From Tanytarsus gracilentus (lineage: Eukaryota; Arthropoda; Insecta; Diptera; Chironomidae), in assembly GCA_038502055.1 (NCBI GenBank), contig JAXRKN010000043.1, positions 3,162,001 through 3,226,000 of the forward strand: a DNA stretch of 64,000 nucleotides, in the 5' to 3' direction. The notes under the pieces are model-generated. The model saw only the letters and a list, made by a program, of their open reading frames with translations, was not told the DNA's origin and did no database searches. Numbering within the stretch: position 1 is the first letter of the stretch; each line of letters opens with the position of its first letter. Below are positions 61,301-64,000 of the stretch, one piece after another. A program made the position numbers and the translations under genes.

Positions 61301-64000
61301 CGAAGACATTTCTCTCTCTCCCTTCTTCGCATCATGTTCAACATATGCACTTTTGTCATTCAAGGTATAAAGGATTGAATAAACAAGAACATTTTTTTGA
61401 AGAGGTCCATTATATTCACGCTTCATTTGAGAAAATCCGAGGGATAAGATGGTTCGTTTTAATTCCTCTTCTTATTTTTTTATGATGAAGCTTGTTTACT
61501 TAAGACATCATCATTTGAAATTGTTGTCATTTCTTCTTATTTTCTTCTTCTTCTTTTTTAGAATTTCAAAGAACTTTTTTGTATGTCCTCGATTTGTATT
61601 GTTGCTACTGTGTTAAAATGTACTGAGAATTTTTCTCGATAGCAAAATAAATAATTAAGAGAAAATAATAAAGAACCCACACACGATTGTTCGGGTCAAT
61701 TTCTGTAGGTAGAATTTTTTTTTAAATTTACTTCTGAAAAAAATTTTCTAAATTTTTTTTACGTTATTTAAAATCAATTTTTGAAACTTTTCTATCAAAA
61801 AAATAATTTCTCGGTCAGATTACGCAACTCATATATTTTTGCTGTCCTCACACGTTCACATGGTCGAATAATATATAAAACACCCCCTGTAACATGAACA
61901 AAGGCGGCAGAAAATTTCGTATTCTTATCACATCGTCTCAATCTTCAACGCATACATTACTTAAGGAAGAGAAAATTGTCGCTAATGTCGAAATATTGGA
62001 ATTTTGTGTTACTTTTTTTCATGCCCTCACAATGGGATGAGAGCGACGTGTAGGTAGATAAGTAGATGAGGGAGAGTAATACGATGACGACAACAAGAGA
62101 GAAGTGTACTTAGCTAAGAGGAGATGATTATTCCGAGATAGCTCTTCGACAGCTTTTCTTGTATAAACAATAATTTTACATTTTCTCGATGTGAAATGAC
62201 GCACCTGGAGAAATTTTTAAAATTGAGATTTTTATCAATGCTTTGGGTGTTTGTGTGAGTATAAAAAGTGTCTTTTAATGTGTGCGGGTGGCTTGAAAGG
62301 AAAATAAATTTATTTTTGGGGGATGATGATCAAACGAAATAGCCTAAGGGTTAATCTATGATGTCTAAAGTTTTCTTGAGGGTGAATTTTTATATGACAA
62401 TCTAAACATAATTAAAGGGGAAAATCTAATTAAAAGAAAAATATGTCGCTAGGAAGAAAAATTGGGGTCAAAGGAATTTTTTATTTTTCTTTGAATTTTG
62501 AATGACAAAAAATTCTATTGTTAATCTACTTTATATTCCACAAAAAAAATTGTTTACATTTCGTTAATCTAAAAAATTATTAATTTTCAAATAAGCCAAA
62601 AACTTTCTAAATCATCATTCCATGACATTCATCTTGAAAGGGATAACAAGAGGCCAATAATAATGGAGTCGGAAGGGACCTGTATCAAGATATCAGTGTA
62701 TATGTTTATCGTCCTCATGCTTCGCATTTTGTGATTGAAGATTTTGGGCTTTTTATTATTCAACAACATTAATATGCCTCAATTTTTTTCCATATTGCAA
62801 AGGATGAAAAATATTTTCTCCATAAATTATAAATGATCTTCAGTAAAAGGGGCAAGAGATGCCGATAAAAAGGACAAAAGAAATGGAGAAAGGATGAAAA
62901 TCTAAGATAAGTCGATATTCTTTCATGGATTTTCATATCATTCTTTTATTGAGATGATGTCAAGATGAAAAAAAAGGGTTGTGACTGACAATGAAAGCTT
63001 TTGACAAAATTTATTCTTCTGATCGCCTTATATGTTCACATTAGCGTATGATTGCGGATCATCATGACACGAAAATGTTAAAAAGATTGAATGGATAAAA
63101 TATGAAATGAAATTTGGGCTCTCTTTTGGGGGTTCCGGTGTTGTGATCTAAAATATTGAATGATTTTGTGGGTTTGATGGAGAGAAAAAAAAAGTCAAAA
63201 ATATTTTTGCGTATAATCAAAAAAATTTTCCTCATCCGGTAATTTGATGCCAACAATTTTGACACTCTTAACCCTCCGATAGCAAACCCATCAACCACCA
63301 CCGACGTCTGTGCCATTGGCAATGAAGAATTGATTAGAGTATAATTTGACATTCGAACACGACAGCATCTTAATGAAGATCAAGAAGTGAACATGCGACT
63401 GCTTTCACATTTCTCTTTCTCTCTGAGGAATTTACACGCAACATAAAGAGGAAAATTTAATTTCATTCCATCCCTCCAAATTGCATGCAATATGGATCAT
63501 TGCACAGAGATGTTCTCTCGAGCGAAATTGTGAAATGATGTGCAATTTATTTATTCACCATCACTTAACTCATTTCGATAGACGAAGAATTCGAATGAAC
63601 TCTAATCAAACATAAAATATTAAAATAAATCGCAATTGAAATAAATTTTTGGGTGCGGGGTGGTTGAAGAATGAGGATAATAAGTGAAGTTCGAAGATGG
63701 ATGTTGCAAAGGGTTGGAAACTTAGGAAAATTTTAGTTTATTTATTGAAAGTTAAAAGTTGAAATTCCACACACTTTTTTTCAAATAAACCTCATGACTG
63801 ATGACTCATGCTTGAAGATGTCAAGATGCAATGATAAGATCGAATGAAATTAAATTTAGCAAGTAATCTGCTTCCATTAGCGATTCGAACGAAAAGGAAA
63901 ATTTTTCACTCAATCTAATATAATAAATTTAGAAGGTTTTTGATACACATGACGATGAAGAAACTTAACTAATAGCTTCCATCAGTTTACTGTTGGGGTA
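55367..64000. other. Gene-free AT-rich DNA to the window end
   Basis: No exon supported. It includes a weak inverted repeat at 56924-57067 (AAAGCAAGGGTTGG facing CCACCCTGGCTTT), one B-box-like motif, an AAAAGGTTCA..TGAACCTTTT inverted pair at 60845-60897, and CT tracts near 61310. The window ends inside this non-coding DNA. Confidence 0.4.
60495..60505 (-). repeat. B-box-like motif GGTTCGAATCC
   Basis: Exact consensus on the minus strand, followed on that strand by TAAAACAT. No tRNA fold. Confidence 0.45.

Noticed and set aside
63062..63352. Minus-strand 96-codon frame near the right end
   Set aside because: The first ~40 codons look reasonably protein-like, but no family or splice partner is recognisable and the rest is low-complexity.
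1..64000. CRISPR array, bacterial operons, riboswitches
   Set aside because: Spliced animal genes throughout; no regularly spaced direct repeats with unique spacers and no bacterial signals.

Overview
The window is AT-rich insect DNA. It has short spliced introns (many of 50-60 nt) and typical animal gene families: CRAL-TRIO lipid carriers, a KDM4 histone demethylase, PACRG, a cytosolic sulfotransferase and an alpha-1,4-glycosyltransferase. A dipteran, perhaps a midge-like nematoceran, fits best, but the species cannot be fixed from the sequence alone. All gene models were built by hand from reading frame, family similarity and splice signals. For each of the six the spliced length divides by three and ends at a stop codon.

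Layout. 0.4-3.2 kb: two tandem CRAL-TRIO genes on the minus strand. 3.6-6.7 kb: a KDM4-type JmjN/JmjC demethylase on the minus strand, head to head with PACRG on the plus strand (8.3-9.6 kb). 9.7-37.3 kb: about 27 kb with no exon I can support. It holds repeats, including a 1.1-kb fold-back transposon with 9-bp target duplications, a 142-bp hAT MITE with 8-bp target duplications, a 503-bp inverted-repeat element, and short inverted-repeat copies with a shared end motif. 37.4-38.7 kb: a four-exon sulfotransferase (minus). 38.8-42.7 kb: non-coding. 42.8-43.9 kb: a three-exon alpha-1,4-glycosyltransferase (minus) with a 44-nt middle exon and a GC-AG intron. 44-64 kb: no supported gene, but a purine-rich stretch with broken open frames, a ~200-bp-arm hairpin locus and more short inverted repeats.

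The genes do not form one pathway. The two CRAL-TRIO genes, the sulfotransferase and the glycosyltransferase are metabolic or secretory genes, and each carries the identical 10-mer GATAAGATAA (or its complement) about 50-120 bp upstream of its start codon. KDM4 and PACRG lack it. This points to shared control by a GATA factor, possibly in gut or fat body (inference).

The two long gene-free tracts could be giant introns or regulatory deserts of genes outside the window. The most interesting unexplained signals are the shared GATA 10-mer, the fold-back element, the repeated tRNA-B-box-like motif GGTTCGAATCC in six places, and a family of short inverted repeats ending in CAAGGGATGAAAA.
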